Below are positions 63,957 to 64,000 of a DNA stretch of 64,000 nucleotides, one piece after another (positions within the stretch are counted from its first letter, which is position 1; each line of letters begins with the position of its first letter). The stretch is from NCBI GenBank assembly GCA_013396635.1, contig WBMW01001660.1, positions 1 through 64,000 on the forward strand, given 5' to 3'. The translations under genes and the position numbers were made by a program. The notes beneath the pieces were generated by a model, which saw only the letters and a program-made list of their open reading frames with translations, made no database searches and was not told where the DNA came from. This stretch comes from Penelope pileata (Eukaryota > Chordata > Aves > Galliformes > Cracidae).

Positions 63957-64000
63957 GTCATATTTTACAAATGAGGCAAGAATACATACCTTTAAGTGAT
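63957..64000 (-). repeat. MIR-like fragment at window edge
   Basis: GTCATATTTTACAAATGAGG, then CAAGAATACATACCTTTAAGTGAT recalls antisense MIR (ATTTTACAGATGAGGAAACTGAGGCACAGAGAGGTTAAGTGAC). It is cut by the end of the window. Confidence 0.4.

Larger units (their letters stand above)
57996..64000 (+). other. MET: MET intron 10 (partial)
   Basis: At least 6 kb, running off the window. It contains the Galluhop-like mariner (59.95-60.5 kb) and a MIR-like end at the right edge. Open frames such as 61034-61276, 61694-62047 and 63112-63519 (135 codons) do not match the expected exon 11 or any known family. Confidence 0.85.

Noticed and set aside
1..64000. CRISPR arrays, operons, prophage or other prokaryotic systems
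   Set aside because: The sequence is a vertebrate gene with introns. No regularly spaced repeats or bacterial gene layout are present.
1..64000. Intact endogenous retrovirus or LTRs
   Set aside because: No paired LTRs, primer-binding site or gag/pol/env frames were recognised; only a doubtful integrase-like trace near 14.2 kb.

Overview
This is vertebrate genomic DNA, almost certainly from a galliform bird (chicken, turkey or a relative). It carries the 5' half of the MET receptor tyrosine kinase gene (hepatocyte growth factor/scatter factor receptor) on the + strand. Three things point to a bird: two 5'-truncated CR1 retrotransposons ending in the (CATAGAAT)n-type tail, a Galluhop-type mariner deletion derivative, and compact introns in AT-rich DNA. 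I cannot tell chicken from turkey by eye.

Layout. Positions 1-290 are a CpG-rich, GC-box-containing island at the promoter/non-coding exon 1. Intron 1 runs about 19 kb to 19012. Exon 2 (19013-20227) holds the start codon at 19028, the signal peptide and most of the Sema domain. Eight further coding exons follow: 34550-34741, 46307-46441, 47845-48018, 52858-53018, 54204-54306, 54526-54662, 56871-57035 and 57896-57995. All have GT/AG boundaries and compatible phases, and together they give one open frame of 2367 nt (789 codons). The encoded part comprises signal peptide, Sema with a furin site, PSI, IPT1, IPT2 and the start of IPT3. The window ends inside intron 10, so the rest of the IPT region, the transmembrane helix, the juxtamembrane region and the kinase are not here. 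No second protein-coding gene was recognised; the other open frames are short and show no family signature.

Inserted elements. There are two recent-type CR1 copies (15.5-16.1 kb, 27.1-27.5 kb). An ancient CR1 relic of about 1.1 kb lies at 42.6-43.6 kb and resembles the CR1 elements of turtles and crocodilians. A Galluhop-like mariner with an internal deletion lies at 59.95-60.5 kb. There are several MIR-like SINE remnants and a possible decayed integrase fragment near 14.2 kb, plus simple repeats.

Points most worth following up: an in-frame 96-nt extension of exon 2 ending at a good second donor, which could add 32 residues to the Sema domain; the absence of the upstream exon-10 acceptor that makes the long mammalian MET isoform; the integrase-like fossil; and the ancient CR1 copy. 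No wholly new system was found.
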